A stretch of DNA of 64,000 nucleotides from Neocallimastix lanati (nom. inval.). Lineage: Eukaryota > Neocallimastigomycota > Neocallimastigomycetes > Neocallimastigales > Neocallimastigaceae. The notes under the pieces are model-generated. The model saw nothing but the letters and a program-made list of their open reading frames with translations, ran no database searches and was not told the origin of the DNA. Location: contig JACVTC010000173.1 in assembly GCA_016946835.1 (NCBI GenBank), forward strand, positions 265,423 through 329,422, given 5' to 3'. The position numbers and the translations under genes were made by a program. Of this stretch, positions 12,067 to 23,355 are shown one piece after another (position 1 is the first letter of the stretch; the number at the start of each line of letters is the position of its first letter).

Positions 12067-13065
12067 TGTAATAATTTAATTAAAAAATTATAATTAAATT
12101 ATTAATCATTAATATTAACTCTAACTGCTAATATTAAAGGTTTAGAAAAGAATCATACTTACCTATGGTTCTTTCTAATTATCGAGTTTATTATAACGAA
12201 TTATAATAGACGAAACACTAAAATTGATAAGGAAAAGTTTTAATTATAAAATTTGTTTTATTAAAATAATTTGTTTTATTATTTATTAAAAATTTTAAAT
12301 GTTAAAACTTATTGTTATTATTATTATATTATAATTGTTATAATAATAACTCTTGATTTCTCAAAGAGAACTCAAGAGCCTTATTTATACTTTTTTGTCA
12401 AAATAAGGTTAAAATCAAAAGGGGTTCTAATCTTAACAAATCTCTTATCTAGGAAAAGACTAGAAGAAAAACCTAGATAAGTTTTTTGATCGATATTCTA
12501 TCCATATCGATCATCGCGTTAATTAAGTAAAACCGATTACTTTTAAGAAGTAATTGGAAAAACCTTAATTAACCGATTACTTAATCTAATATAATGATCG
12601 AAAATAAAAGAATAAAATAATGAAAATTATTTCGATCATAAAATTTAAAATTTAATCTATTTAGTTCTATTTTATAGAACTTTACATAAAAAATATAAAA
12701 CAATACATTAATAATAAAATACATGATTAATACAATACAGAATACATGATAGAATACAGAATACATGATAAAATACAGAATAGTGTTTTAGTTTATGATT
12801 TAATAAGTGAGAGAAAACTAAAACTAATAAATTTAATAATTATGTGAATAATTAAATAAATTTAATATTATTTTAAATGTATAAAAATTATTTAATTAAA
12901 TAAATTTTTAATATTAAACTAAATAAAATTTTAATATATAATTAAATAAATTATTAATTATAATTAATTGTATAAATGAAATATGAGTTAAATAAAAGTT
13001 ATATTAATTATAACCTAACTAAGAAAATATAATTATTTTGTTAAAAATAATTATAGATTCTTACA
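12067..13065 (-). repeat. Solo LTR2 (999 bp), inverted relative to LTR1
   Basis: Its reverse complement starts TGTAAGAATCTATAATTAT and follows LTR1 through most of its length, including the TATA box, the hairpin with arms around CTCTTGA/TCAAGAG, and the ATCGATATGGATAGAATAT region. TTCAG stands on each side (12,062-12,066 and 13,066-13,070). It is separated from LTR1 by exactly those 5 bp. Confidence 0.85.
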
Positions 13066-13070
13066 TTCAG

Positions 13071-13750
13071 TGTAATAATCTATTTATAATATACTAACTA
13101 TAACTAGATTATTAATATTTTAAGATATAAAAATTTATACTTAACTTTATATAGAGTTTATTATAAACACTAAATATTGAAATAAACAAAAAGACTTTAT
13201 TTTCTTTTAATTTATTATATAGCATTATATTATAATAACTCTAATTTCTTTAATCAAAGAAATTTGAGTTCTTTTATACTTTTTTATTTATAATTATTTT
13301 AATAGATGAAATTATTAAATAGATGTAATTATTAAATAAATAAAATAGATAAGATAAAGTTAACAAATCAAATAAAGGTATCTAATCTTAACAAATTGAT
13401 ATTCAGGAAAAGATTAGTAGAAAAACCTGAATAACTTCGATTAATATTCTAATATATTAATCATCGTATTAATTAATAAAAACCCAATCATAATAATATT
13501 GGGGAAAAAATTAATTAACCGATTGCTAAAATCTTATAAATTATCAACTAATTGAAATAATAAAATATAAATAATATTTTTAAGTAATTAATACATTACA
13601 ACAAATTTGTTTACATTATTTTTCAATATATTAATTTGGATAAATTAATATATTTTTTACATGTTAATAAATATTGAAATATAAATGAAATATAAATTAA
13701 TTAAATAAGAAGATAGATTATTTTATAAGAAATAAATCTATATTCTTACA
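13071..13750 (-). repeat. 3' LTR of element C
   Basis: Begins TGTAATAATC and ends TTCTTACA. It matches the right LTR over its full 680 bp. Next to it, on the inner side, a purine-rich stretch of the element RNA ends in GGGCAA and is the likely polypurine tract. Confidence 0.92.
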
Positions 13751-13785
13751 TTGCCCTTTTTTCTTAATTTGAAATGGGAAAATAC

Positions 13786-16700
13786 TTACACGTTGTTTTC
13801 CTTTAATTCAGGATTCCTTTCAGAGTATGGTTCCAATTGTGAAATATGGAAAATCGGATGCAGATGCAGATTTTCTGGTAGCTCTAACCGATAATTTAAT
13901 CTTTCTCTTTCTTCAATTATTTTAAAGGGTCCTAAATATTGAGAAGATAATTTGCGTGAAGGTTCATTAGAAAAGTAATGTCTTTTTAACCATACTTTAT
14001 CGTTTACCTTCAATTTTGGACCGAAAGATTTTCTATTATCTCCGAATTTCTTGTAGTCTTCCTTAGCCTTAATGAGATGTCTCTTAAGGCCATTGAAATG
14101 AGAAGCCCAATCTCTTGTGAGGACAGAAGCATTGTCAGTAAGAAGAACTGGAGGAGGATCAATATTACAACTAGGGTTGAATCCGTAATTGGCATAAAAG
14201 GGAGAACATCCTATTGATTTATGCAATGAATTGTTATATGCGAGTTCACATAATGGTAAATAAAAACACCATTCTGTCTGGGCAGAAGAACAATAGCATC
14301 TTAAATATTGCTCAATTACAGTGTTAGCCCTTTCTACTTCTCCATTTGATTGTTGGTGGAATGCAGTAGCTAGGCTTGGTTTTATACTAAGGGCACTACA
14401 AAGTGAAGTCCAAAATTCGGAGGAAAATTGGGAACCATGGTCAGAAACTATAATCTTCGGGAATCCGTGGTATCGGAAAACATTGTTTAAGAGGAGTTTG
14501 GCAGTTAAATCAGCGGATGGAACGTCAGAACAAGGTGTAAGGTATATCATTTTTGTCAAATGATCTGAAACAACCAAAATGCAGGTGCAGTTTTGAGAAT
14601 TAGGGAGTGATACTATGAAATCTACTCCAATGATTTCCCAAGGTTTACTGGGCACCGGAAGAGGTTGTATTTTTCCGTAAGGTTTATGCTTACGTACTTT
14701 GCTTTTTCCACAAGTGATACATGACTTAATGTAATTTTGAACGTCATTTTTCATGTTCGGCCACCAATAATATCTCCGAAGTTTTTCGAGAGTTTTATCA
14801 ATACCTTGGTGTCCGTTTGTAGGAGTATCGTGGAAAGATTTGAGCACCTTATGTTTAAGAGAGGATGGGACAATAATCCTTTTTTGGAAGTGTAAAACTC
14901 CATCAACAAGAGTGAATAATGATGAATTAACTTTATTTGAAGATTTATCATAAATCTTTTCCATAGTATTTTTACAAAATTTATCCTTCTTCTGGGCGTC
15001 GATAAGTAAGCTTATATTTTCAACAGAAGCGCAACAGAAAATATTATCATCAAGAACAGCTGGATTGAAATCGTTTTTTGGAATTTTATTTCTATAATCG
15101 GGGCGTCTGGATAATGAATCTGGTTTTACACTATTTTCTCCTGGTCTATGAGATATTCTAAAATCAAATTTTGACAAGTATAGACTCCACCTAACCTGGC
15201 GTTGATTAAGATTTTGGGGTTTCCTAAAATACAGTAGGTTTTTATGGTCAGTTATAATTCGAACGGGATATTTGGCACCTTCCAAGTGATGTCTCCACGT
15301 TTCAATTGCAACGATGATGGCTAGGAGTTCCTTATCGTATATGGTATAATTTATTTCATTCTTATTTAGTGCTCTTGAGTGAAATGCAATTGGATGGAGT
15401 AATTTATCTTTGTCATAAATTTGTGATTGTACGCAACCGACAGCGTAATCACTAGCATCTGTTTCCAGTATAAATTCCTTCTCTGGGTCAGGAAAAATTA
15501 AAAATTCATTATCTTTAAAAGCAGACTTTAATTTGTTGAAAGCTTCATCTTTAGATTCATCCCAAATAAAAGTTACATTTTTCTTTAATAAATTTCTTAG
15601 AGGTTCCATTATCTTGGCAAAATTTTTTATAAATTTTCTATAATAATTACAAAGACCGAGAAAGCTTTGCAAATCTTTGATATTTGTTGGGGTTGGCCAT
15701 TCTAATATTGAGTTTAATTTACTTGCATCCATTATCAATCCTGTAGATGAGACAGTGAATCCTAGGAATGTTGTGGATTTCACATGGAAATCTCACTTTT
15801 CTAACTTTGCATAGAGTCCATTACTAATTAGGAGATTCAAAACTGTCTTAACATGATCAATATGACTGGTATTGTTACTTGAGTAGATAATTATATCGTC
15901 TAAGTAAACCTGTACGAACTTTCCAATAACTTCAGAAAATATATCTTGAACGAATCTCTGGAACACAGAAGGAGCATTGCGTAATCCAAAGGGCATAACT
16001 AAATATTCGTAATGACCCAATGGTGTGCGGAATGCTGTAAGATATTCTTGTCCTTCTTTGATGCGTATAAGATTATACGCAGACCTTAAGTCAAGTCTCG
16101 TAAATATAATTGCTCCCTTGAAACATTCAATTAGATCACTTATTCTTGGAATTGGATAACTATTGCGAATAGTTATCGCATTCAATTTTCGATAATCTAC
16201 GCAAAGACGTAGTGTTCCGTCACGTTTCATAACAAAAAGAACAGGTGCGCCTGCGGGAGATTTTGATTTCCGAATAAAGCCTTTTTTCAGATTTTCTTTT
16301 ATGTATTCTTTAAGTGCTTTTAATTCCTTTGCAGTTAGTGAGTATATTGGACCATAATATAATTGACTTCCGGGAATGAGTTCTATCGACATGTCATACT
16401 TTCTGTGCTTTGGTAATTTGTCAGCTTGTTGTTTCTCAAAAACTATCTTAAATTCTAAGTAATATTTATTGGTTATCTCTTCTTTTTCTTCCATTGTTTG
16501 TTGTTTGATATTATCTACCATAACAGCACACAAATCACCGTCAGAGATATCTTCCTCAACGTTGCTTTCAGAAAAGATCGAATCGTTAGTAAGGATAGCT
16601 TCAGGTACCATAGATGCAGTTATTTCTTTAGAGTGAAACATGAATTTGTTTCCTTTGGACGAAGGGCAATGATCAGAACAGAATTTTTCCAAAAAGTAAA

Positions 16701-17826
16701 TATAATTATTTTCAAAGTTAATATATGGCTTATGGATATTAAGCCAATCTCTTCCGAGAATTTCTGAGATTCCATGGAGTTGAAGATTTGCTACACAGAA
16801 TTCAAAATTTTCTTTATGATCCATGAATTGAAGTTGAAGACTTTTAGTTGTTTGTTTAATATTCATATTTTTATTATTCGGTAGCTGGATATTTATTGGT
16901 GAAGGGAGACCTGAAACTGGTATTTTGTTAGCGGTTACAAAGTCTTTACATATAAAGCTTCTAGCAGATCCAGAGTCTATCATGAGTTTTATTTTTAAAG
17001 GCTTATTGTTGAAGGATATAGTAAAAGTATTAGTCATTTTCCCTGTAAAACTGGGTGTGAAATTTGCTGATAATAAATTTTTCTTTTTAGATCTTAATTC
17101 GTTATGTTTGAAATGATTATATGCTTTTTTATCGTTCTTGTTCAGCTCATGTCTTTTCATTCTGAACGCTGATTTTTTGTTAAATTTGTTAATATGACTG
17201 TTGGTTATTTTATTATTCAAAAGACATCTTTTATCAATTTCAATTATCATGTTGGTAGCTTCAAATAAAGTCTGAGGTTTATTTTTTACCTTGTCAAATT
17301 CTTCTTTAACTTCATCAATTAGTCCACGTCTTATTAAGTCTATAAGGACATTATCTTGCCATCCGATCCTCCTTGACAACCTTCTAAATTCAATGGTATA
17401 AAAGGTAGCTTTACCTAAATGTTTTTGTTTTAACTCCAATAATTGTTCGATAAGAGCATATTTCTACTCTTTCGTATCTCCAAAATTTTTTATAGGTAGA
17501 TGTTTAAATTTTTTATAACTTAAACTTTCTAAAATATTATCAGTTTTTAGGGAGAGACCCCATTTTTTTGCAACACCTTGAAGTTTATTAATAACAAAGG
17601 TGTTTTTATATATGTCCGATGGAAAAGAGTTTGGATGTTCTTGAAAGAACATCTCACTTTGTTCCAGGACGTCGTTGATGTTCATCAACGTTTCATCTTC
17701 GTCTTTTGATAAGACACCTTTTGATGAAAAGAATGTTGGAATGAACTCAGTCAGGGTAGAGATAAATTTTGAAGTTTCATTTTCTTTAGGGGCATACTCT
17801 TTCATACTTTGTTCATTTAGTTCCAT
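13786..17826 (-). pseudogene. Element C gag-pol region, single-frame type
   Basis: Right to left: gag (17,826 to about 17,100, no zinc knuckle seen); protease (about 17,010-16,700, MIDSGSARSFI, LGRDWLNIH); RT (about 16,400-15,680, RLDLRSAYN, YLDDIIIYS); RNase H (about 15,500-15,100, LETDASDYAVG, ITDHKN); and integrase (about 14,850-14,180) with HHCC finger and DDE core (VDFIVSLP, SDHGSQFSS, GEVERANTV). Protease and RT share the gag frame, as in single-frame Tf1/sushi-type elements. The C-terminus ends at an HPIFHISQLEP motif and I see no chromodomain. About two breaks. Confidence 0.88.
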
Positions 17827-17903
17827 CTTGATTTATTTTCCTAAAAAAAAATTAATATATAAAATAAAATAAAAAGTTAGGTAGTATCAAAATATATGTA
17901 TAA

Positions 17904-17949
<46 letters not shown>

Positions 17950-18025
17950 TAAAACTATTATTATTATTATTATTATTATTACAATTACTATATTATTATT
18001 TTTTATTACTACTATTAAAATATAC

Positions 18026-18063
<38 letters not shown>

Positions 18064-18216
18064 TATCATTTAAATACTAAAGAATTAATTGTAATATATG
18101 TATTGATTGAATTATTTAATTAAATTAATTTATTTTATATATTGTAATATATTATTTGATTCAAACTTTAAATTATAATTAAATTGAAAAAACTTATCTC
18201 AAAAGTTAAAGTATCT

Positions 18217-18260
<44 letters not shown>

Positions 18261-18297
18261 TAATTATTTTATTTAAATTACTAATTAGAGTTATTAT
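17827..18297 (-). other. 5' leader of C with ATT microsatellite and two poly-T runs
   Basis: Leader between the 5' LTR and gag. It holds an interrupted (ATT)n tract at about 17,912-18,000 and T runs at about 18,031-18,061 and 18,220-18,252 (poly-A in the element RNA). The 15 nt touching the LTR form the proposed self-primer site. Confidence 0.7.
18283..18297 (-). promoter_or_regulatory. Self-primer binding site of element C (15 nt)
   Basis: The 15 nt directly after the 5' LTR (sense ATAATAACTCTAATT) are perfectly complementary to AATTAGAGTTATTAT inside the same LTR (18,473-18,459), which lies about 34 nt after a TATAAAAG box where transcription should start. This is the layout of Tf1, whose RNA 5' end primes its own reverse transcription. 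No tRNA-type TGG site is present here. Confidence 0.75.
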
Positions 18298-18977
18298 TGT
18301 AATAATCTATTTATAATATACTAACTATAACTAGATTATTAATATTTTAAGATATAAAAATTTATACTTAACTTTATATAGAGTTTATTATAAACACTAA
18401 ATATTGAAATAAACAAAAAGACTTTATTTTCTTTTAATTTATTATATAGCATTATATTATAATAACTCTAATTTCTTTAATCAAAGAAATTTGAGTTCTT
18501 TTATACTTTTTTATTTATAATTATTTTAATAGATGAAATTATTAAATAGATGTAATTATTAAATAAATAAAATAGATAAGATAAAGTTAACAAATCAAAT
18601 AAAGGTATCTAATCTTAACAAATTGATATTCAGGAAAAGATTAGTAGAAAAACCTGAATAACTTCGATTAATATTCTAATATATTAATCATCGTATTAAT
18701 TAATAAAAACCCAATCATAATAATATTGGGGAAAAAATTAATTAACCGATTGCTAAAATCTTATAAATTATCAACTAATTGAAATAATAAAATATAAATA
18801 ATATTTTTAAGTAATTAATACATTACAACAAATTTGTTTACATTATTTTTCAATATATTAATTTGGATAAATTAATATATTTTTTACATGTTAATAAATA
18901 TTGAAATATAAATGAAATATAAATTAATTAAATAAGAAGATAGATTATTTTATAAGAAATAAATCTATATTCTTACA
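18298..18977 (-). repeat. 5' LTR of element C, with promoter
   Basis: 680-bp partner of 13,071-13,750. On the minus strand it carries TATAAAAG, then a hairpin with arms AATTTCTTT and AAAGAAATT whose 3' arm overlaps the predicted RNA start. TTCAG follows immediately at 18,978-18,982. Confidence 0.92.
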
Positions 18978-18982
18978 TTCAG

Positions 18983-19780
18983 TGTAAGAAACTATAATTA
19001 TTTGTTAAATAATTATAATTTCTTTATTTGATTATTTATCTATTATATAATTTATACATTCATTCATTAAATTAGTAATTATTTATCAAGTTAACATGTA
19101 TTTGTACATTTAATTATAGTTTTAATTTAATTAAAAAATTTTTTCTTTAAATTTATTTAGTATACATTTATTTTATTTAATTTATTTAATTAATTATAAA
19201 TTTTATTAATTTTTATAGTAATAAATTAATTATTTAATTATTATTTTTAATTAAAATTTGAATTAACGGACTTTAAAGTTTTTTTATTTTCTTATTAAAA
19301 TATAAATTAATTTTATCGGACTTTAAGGTTTTTTCTAATTTATTATAATAATAAATTGGTTTTTCCTTAAAGAACTTATCTAGTTTTTTCTTCTAATCTT
19401 TTTCTAGATAAGATAATTGTTAAGATTAGAAAACCTTTTAAATTATTATTTTATATAAAATTTATAAAATTTTATTATTTAATTTTTCGTATAAATAGCT
19501 ATTGATTTCTCTAAATTTTTGAGAAATCAAGAGTTATTATTATATAACAAATATTAATAAATATATAATAATAATTAATAAAATCTACAAACATTTTCAA
19601 TAAGTGTTCTTTTATTTTGTGTTGTTTATTATATTTGTTTATAATAAACTCTTCTCTGTCAAGATAAGTTAAAATTTTCTTTATTTTTTCTAATTGTTTT
19701 CTTATTTTCTCAACTTGATGTTAGTATCAGGTTGTAGTTAATAATTTTGTTATAATAAATATTATAATGAAATTATTACA
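18983..19780 (+). repeat. Solo LTR3 (798 bp), C/LTR1-type family
   Basis: Starts TGTAAGAAACTATAATTAT and ends AAATTATTACA, flanked by TTCAG at 18,978-18,982 and 19,781-19,785. It shares with LTR1 the TATAAATA box, the TTGATTTCTC/GAGAAATCAA hairpin and the AAGAGTTATTATTAT start region, but is clearly diverged elsewhere. Confidence 0.85.
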
Positions 19781-19790
19781 TTCAGTTAGT

Positions 19791-20346
19791 TGTAACAGAT
19801 ACATGGTAACTTCAAGCCTATCCAATGATAGTTCTTTGGTTACGTAACGTATCTCTAAACAGCTAGCAATTTCGGCTAATCAAATAAAATCTTTTATTAC
19901 TTTCGTACATTAAATTTTATTATTTTATAAATAATTATATAGTTAAATATTTATTTAAATATATCTTATTTAGTGATTAGTAAACTAAGTTAAATTAAAT
20001 TATTTACCAATCATAATATTATTGACATGTATAAATAATAATTGAACTTGTAACTGTAACGCACTAGCGTTACTATTAACGTAAATTGTTATTATAAATA
20101 TTAATATTGATAAATAAAAATATAATTATTAAATAAAAATATTACTCAGTGTAAGCCCAGTAACTAATAACAAATAGAGTTATAAAGTACTGCGCTATAC
20201 TCTAGTGTAAAAAGAAATAATAATTATAGAATTAATTAATTTAGTGTTTATTATTAACAACTCGAATAGAGAGGTGTTAAGTTATCTTAGCCTTTAGATT
20301 TAATTATTATTCGTTATTTTAGTTAATAATAAACGTACCTTTTACA
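19791..20346. repeat. LTR4, first of two tandem 556-bp copies
   Basis: Begins TGTAACAGATACATGG and ends ACCTTTTACA. It is repeated at 20,350-20,905 with roughly 2% difference by eye. It contains an inverted repeat near its start (AGATAC...GTAAC with GTTAC...GTATCT). No coding sequence lies between the copies, so they are solo LTRs or an LTR dimer. The family is not otherwise seen in the window and the strand is undetermined. Confidence 0.75.
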
Positions 20347-20349
20347 TTA

Positions 20350-20905
20350 TGTAACAGATACATGGTAACTTCAAGCCTATCCAATGATAGTTCTTTGGTT
20401 ACGTAACGTATCTCTAAACAGCTAGCAATTTCGGCTAATCAAATAAAATCTTTTATTACTTTCGTACATTAAATTTTATTATTTTATAAATAATTATATA
20501 GTTAAATATTTATTTAAATATATTTTATTTAGTGATTAGTAAACTAAGTTAAATTAAATTATTTACCAATCATAGTATTATTGACATGTATAAATAATAA
20601 TGGAACTTGTAACTGTAACGCACTAGCGTTACTATTAACGTAAATTGTTATTATAAATATTAATATTAATAAATAAAATTATAATTATTAAATAAAAATA
20701 TTACTCAGTGTAAGCCCAGTAACTGATAACAAATAGAGTTATAAAGTACTGCGCTATACTCTCGTGTAAAAAGAAATAATAATTATAGAATTAATTAATT
20801 TGGTGTTTATTATTAACAACTCGAATAGAGAGGTGTTAAGTTATCTTAGCCTTTAGATTTAGTTATTATTCGTTATTTTAGTTAATAATAAACTTACCTT
20901 TTACA
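20350..20905. repeat. LTR5, second tandem copy
   Basis: Same length and orientation as LTR4, separated from it by only TTA. About ten single-base differences are visible, so the copies are distinct. Element E begins two bases after its last base. Confidence 0.75.
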
Positions 20906-20907
20906 CA

Positions 20908-21469
20908 TGATATTTTATGGTTTATATCTTAATTCTGAATAGGCTCAGAAAGTGACATAACCAATATCAATAATTAAATTTAGAAAAAGTTGTTTTTGTG
21001 ATTAAGATTTTAAAAATATGTTTTATTAATATATATTTTATTTATTTTATAAATTATTTTATATACATCTTTTAATTTTATTATTTAAATTATTATTTTA
21101 ATTATTTAATATCATTATTAATATTTAGTTTTTGATTAAAATGAGTAAAAACTATATAAAAACCTGATTATTAAAATAAATAAAATTAAGAACTATTTAT
21201 ATTAATTTAGTAAATTATACATTTTAAAATTTGTTTACATGTTATAAGTATTTACAATTAATAATATTTTAAAAATTATTATTTCTGTTTATTGTTTATT
21301 TTATTTTTTTATTATTAAAATATTATTTAATATATTTTTATTTTTATTAATTTATTAATTGTTTATTATTAAACTTTATAAAATTTGTACCGTGATATTA
21401 ATTATATATATATATATATTTTTTTTAATATAATATGAAATTTATATTTATAAATTTCATTATTTATCA
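20908..21469 (-). repeat. 3' LTR of element E
   Basis: 562 bp, nearly identical to 22,792-23,355. Just inside is a hairpin with arms GAACTTC and GAAGTTC, a position where H2 has a similar hairpin beside its 3' LTR. Confidence 0.88.
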
Positions 21470-21536
21470 ATTCCTCCGTGCTTTAGATTGAACTTCGTCC
21501 CTTGAAGTTCACCATAAAAATATAAATTTTTAAATA

Positions 21537-21575
<39 letters not shown>

Positions 21576-21653
21576 TGTTTTATTATTTTGAATATTTATT
21601 AATTTTATTAAAATTTATGAATAATTTAGTAATATATAATTTTTATTATTTAT

Positions 21654-21671
21654 TTATATTTGTGAAATAAA

Positions 21672-21703
<32 letters not shown>

Positions 21704-22600
21704 GATAAAACGTTTGTTTAAAATATTGATTAATTAATTTCATTTTATTGAATATTAATATATTTTCGTAATGCTTATTATTTTTGTATTGATTAATGGT
21801 ATTTCTTGAAACTTTACTAAATAAATTAATTATATAATAATTCCAGAATATATTTTTGAAATATTGTTGTTTATTATTTATTTTTATTTTCTTTAATTTT
21901 GCTTTTTGTTTATCATTTGAATTATTTTTATTCATTATTGCATTTTCTTTGGAATTAATTTTAGTTTTGTTAATTTGATTTATTTTTGCCTTTGTATTTC
22001 CATTATATTTATTAGCACCTTCTTTATTTAATGATAAATTATTTTTGTTTTCTGTGTTGATAATGTTTTGATTAATTTTGATATTTTCTTTAGGTTCTTC
22101 TTTTTCCTTATTTTCTTCTTTAAAGTATATTTTATTAAATATTTCTTCTGAATACAGAGTAATGGGAGGCGCAATTTGGACATAGTTCACTTCTTCTTTA
22201 TTTAATATTTGTTTAAAAGATAAATAATCTTCATCGTCTATGAGTAGTTTATTTTCTTTTTGAGTAGAAGCACTAAGTATTACATCATAGGAGTGGTCGG
22301 CTTCATCTACGATCCAAAATGTTTCTTTAATTTTTAATGAATTATTTAAATTCTTAAATGTTATTTCCAGATTAATTTTACTATCTGTTTTATTTATATA
22401 TTTATTATTTAAATTATAATATATAATATCTTTTTTTATTATTTTATCTCTATACATTAGATTTTTAATAAATTTTTTTGTTACTATGTTATTATTATTT
22501 ATTCTATCTACATATACTTTTGCAAGATGATTATTTATTACACCATATACAGGTGGTATATAACTACTAGTTCTAATAAAATTTATTTCGATCTTTTTTT
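21654..22600 (-). pseudogene. Element E coding remnant, aspartic protease-like
   Basis: A Lys/Asn-rich frame of about 300 codons. Its N-terminal part (IPPVYGVINNHLAKVYVD, then VTKKFI) aligns with the protease start of G and F (IDSCSNLNVITKKF), and FWIVDEADHSYDVIL aligns with their FRIIDDDDPFYDLLI. The rest is low-complexity Lys/Asn sequence ending in poly-Lys from a T run. It looks like a decayed gag-pol piece retained in a non-autonomous element and is not likely to be active. Confidence 0.6.
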
Positions 22601-22777
22601 TTTGTTATTTTTGTTATTCTATGATTAGATAAAATTAATATAAAAATGACTTTATAGATTATGCTATTTTTATATTATTTTAAAAATTTAATAACAAAAT
22701 TATGGGAATTTAAGGGATTAAATAAAAATTTTATAAAATTTAAAAAAAATTTTTATACTTCCCTCCGGGCTTTAAGA

Positions 22778-22789
22778 GATTCTCCACCA
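22778..22789 (-). promoter_or_regulatory. tRNA-type primer binding site of E
   Basis: The minus strand reads TGGTGGAGAATC two bases after the 5' LTR. Its first nine bases equal the primer site of F, G and J, after which it diverges. Confidence 0.6.
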
Positions 22790-22791
22790 TT

Positions 22792-23355
22792 TGATATTTT
22801 ATGGTTTATATCTTAATTCTGAATAGGCTCAGAAAGTGACATAACCAATATCAATAATTAAATTTAGAAAAAGTTGTTTTTGTGATTAAGATTTTAAAAA
22901 TATGTTTTATTAATATATATTTTATTTATTTTATAAATTATTTTATATACATCTTTTAATTTTATTATTTAAATTACTATTTTAATTATTTAATATTATT
23001 ATTAATATTTAGTTTTTGATTAAAATGAGTAAAAACTATATAAAAACCTGATTATTAAAATAAATAAAATTAAGAACTATTTATATTAATTTAGTAAATT
23101 ATACATTTTAAAATTTGTTTACATGTTATAAGTATTTACAATTAATAATATTTTAAAAATTATTATTTCTGTTTATTGTTTATTTTATTTTTTTATTATT
23201 AAAATATTATTTAATATATTTTTATTTTTATTAATTTATTAATTGTTTATTATTAAACTTTATAAAATTTGTACCGTGATATTAATTATATATATATATA
23301 TATATTTTTTTTAATATAATATGAAATTTATATTTATAAATTTCATTATTTATCA
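22792..23355 (-). repeat. 5' LTR of element E
   Basis: 564 bp, partner of 20,908-21,469. The length difference falls in a TA dinucleotide run. CACA follows at 23,356-23,359. Confidence 0.88.

Larger units (their letters stand above)
13071..18977 (-). mobile_element. Ty3/Gypsy element C with paired 680-bp LTRs, broken
   Basis: Complete element structure: LTR (13,071-13,750), gag-pol region, short A/T leader and LTR (18,298-18,977), flanked by a TTCAG target duplication (13,066-13,070 and 18,978-18,982). The two LTRs have equal length and I see no difference in the stretches compared, so insertion is recent. The coding region nonetheless has about two breaks. It lies inside an array of related LTRs that all share the TTCAG flank. 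Confidence 0.92.
20908..23355 (-). mobile_element. Element E, short non-autonomous LTR element
   Basis: LTRs of 562 and 564 bp (TGATATTTT...TTATCA) flank only about 1.3 kb of internal DNA, with CACA on both outer sides as a probable 4-bp target duplication. A tRNA-type primer site (TGGTGGAGAATC on the minus strand) lies 2 nt inside the right LTR, and a purine-rich GCACGGAGGAA lies inside the left. The only coding remnant resembles the protease of class 3 elements. RT and integrase are absent, so it could only move using proteins of a relative. The LTRs differ at only a few positions, implying recent mobility. Confidence 0.88.

Noticed and set aside
12271-12766. Short frames inside LTR1/LTR2
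   Set aside because: They are hydrophobic low-complexity translations of LTR DNA with no similarity to known proteins or between copies.
11180-13065. DIRS-type or foldback element with inverted terminal repeats
   Set aside because: Both arms are complete LTRs each with its own TTCAG flanks and no internal tyrosine-recombinase or other coding sequence, so two separate solo LTRs explain it better.
17887-18069. Small protein gene of poly-Ile/Lys
   Set aside because: It is a translation of an ATT microsatellite and poly-T run in the leader of C.
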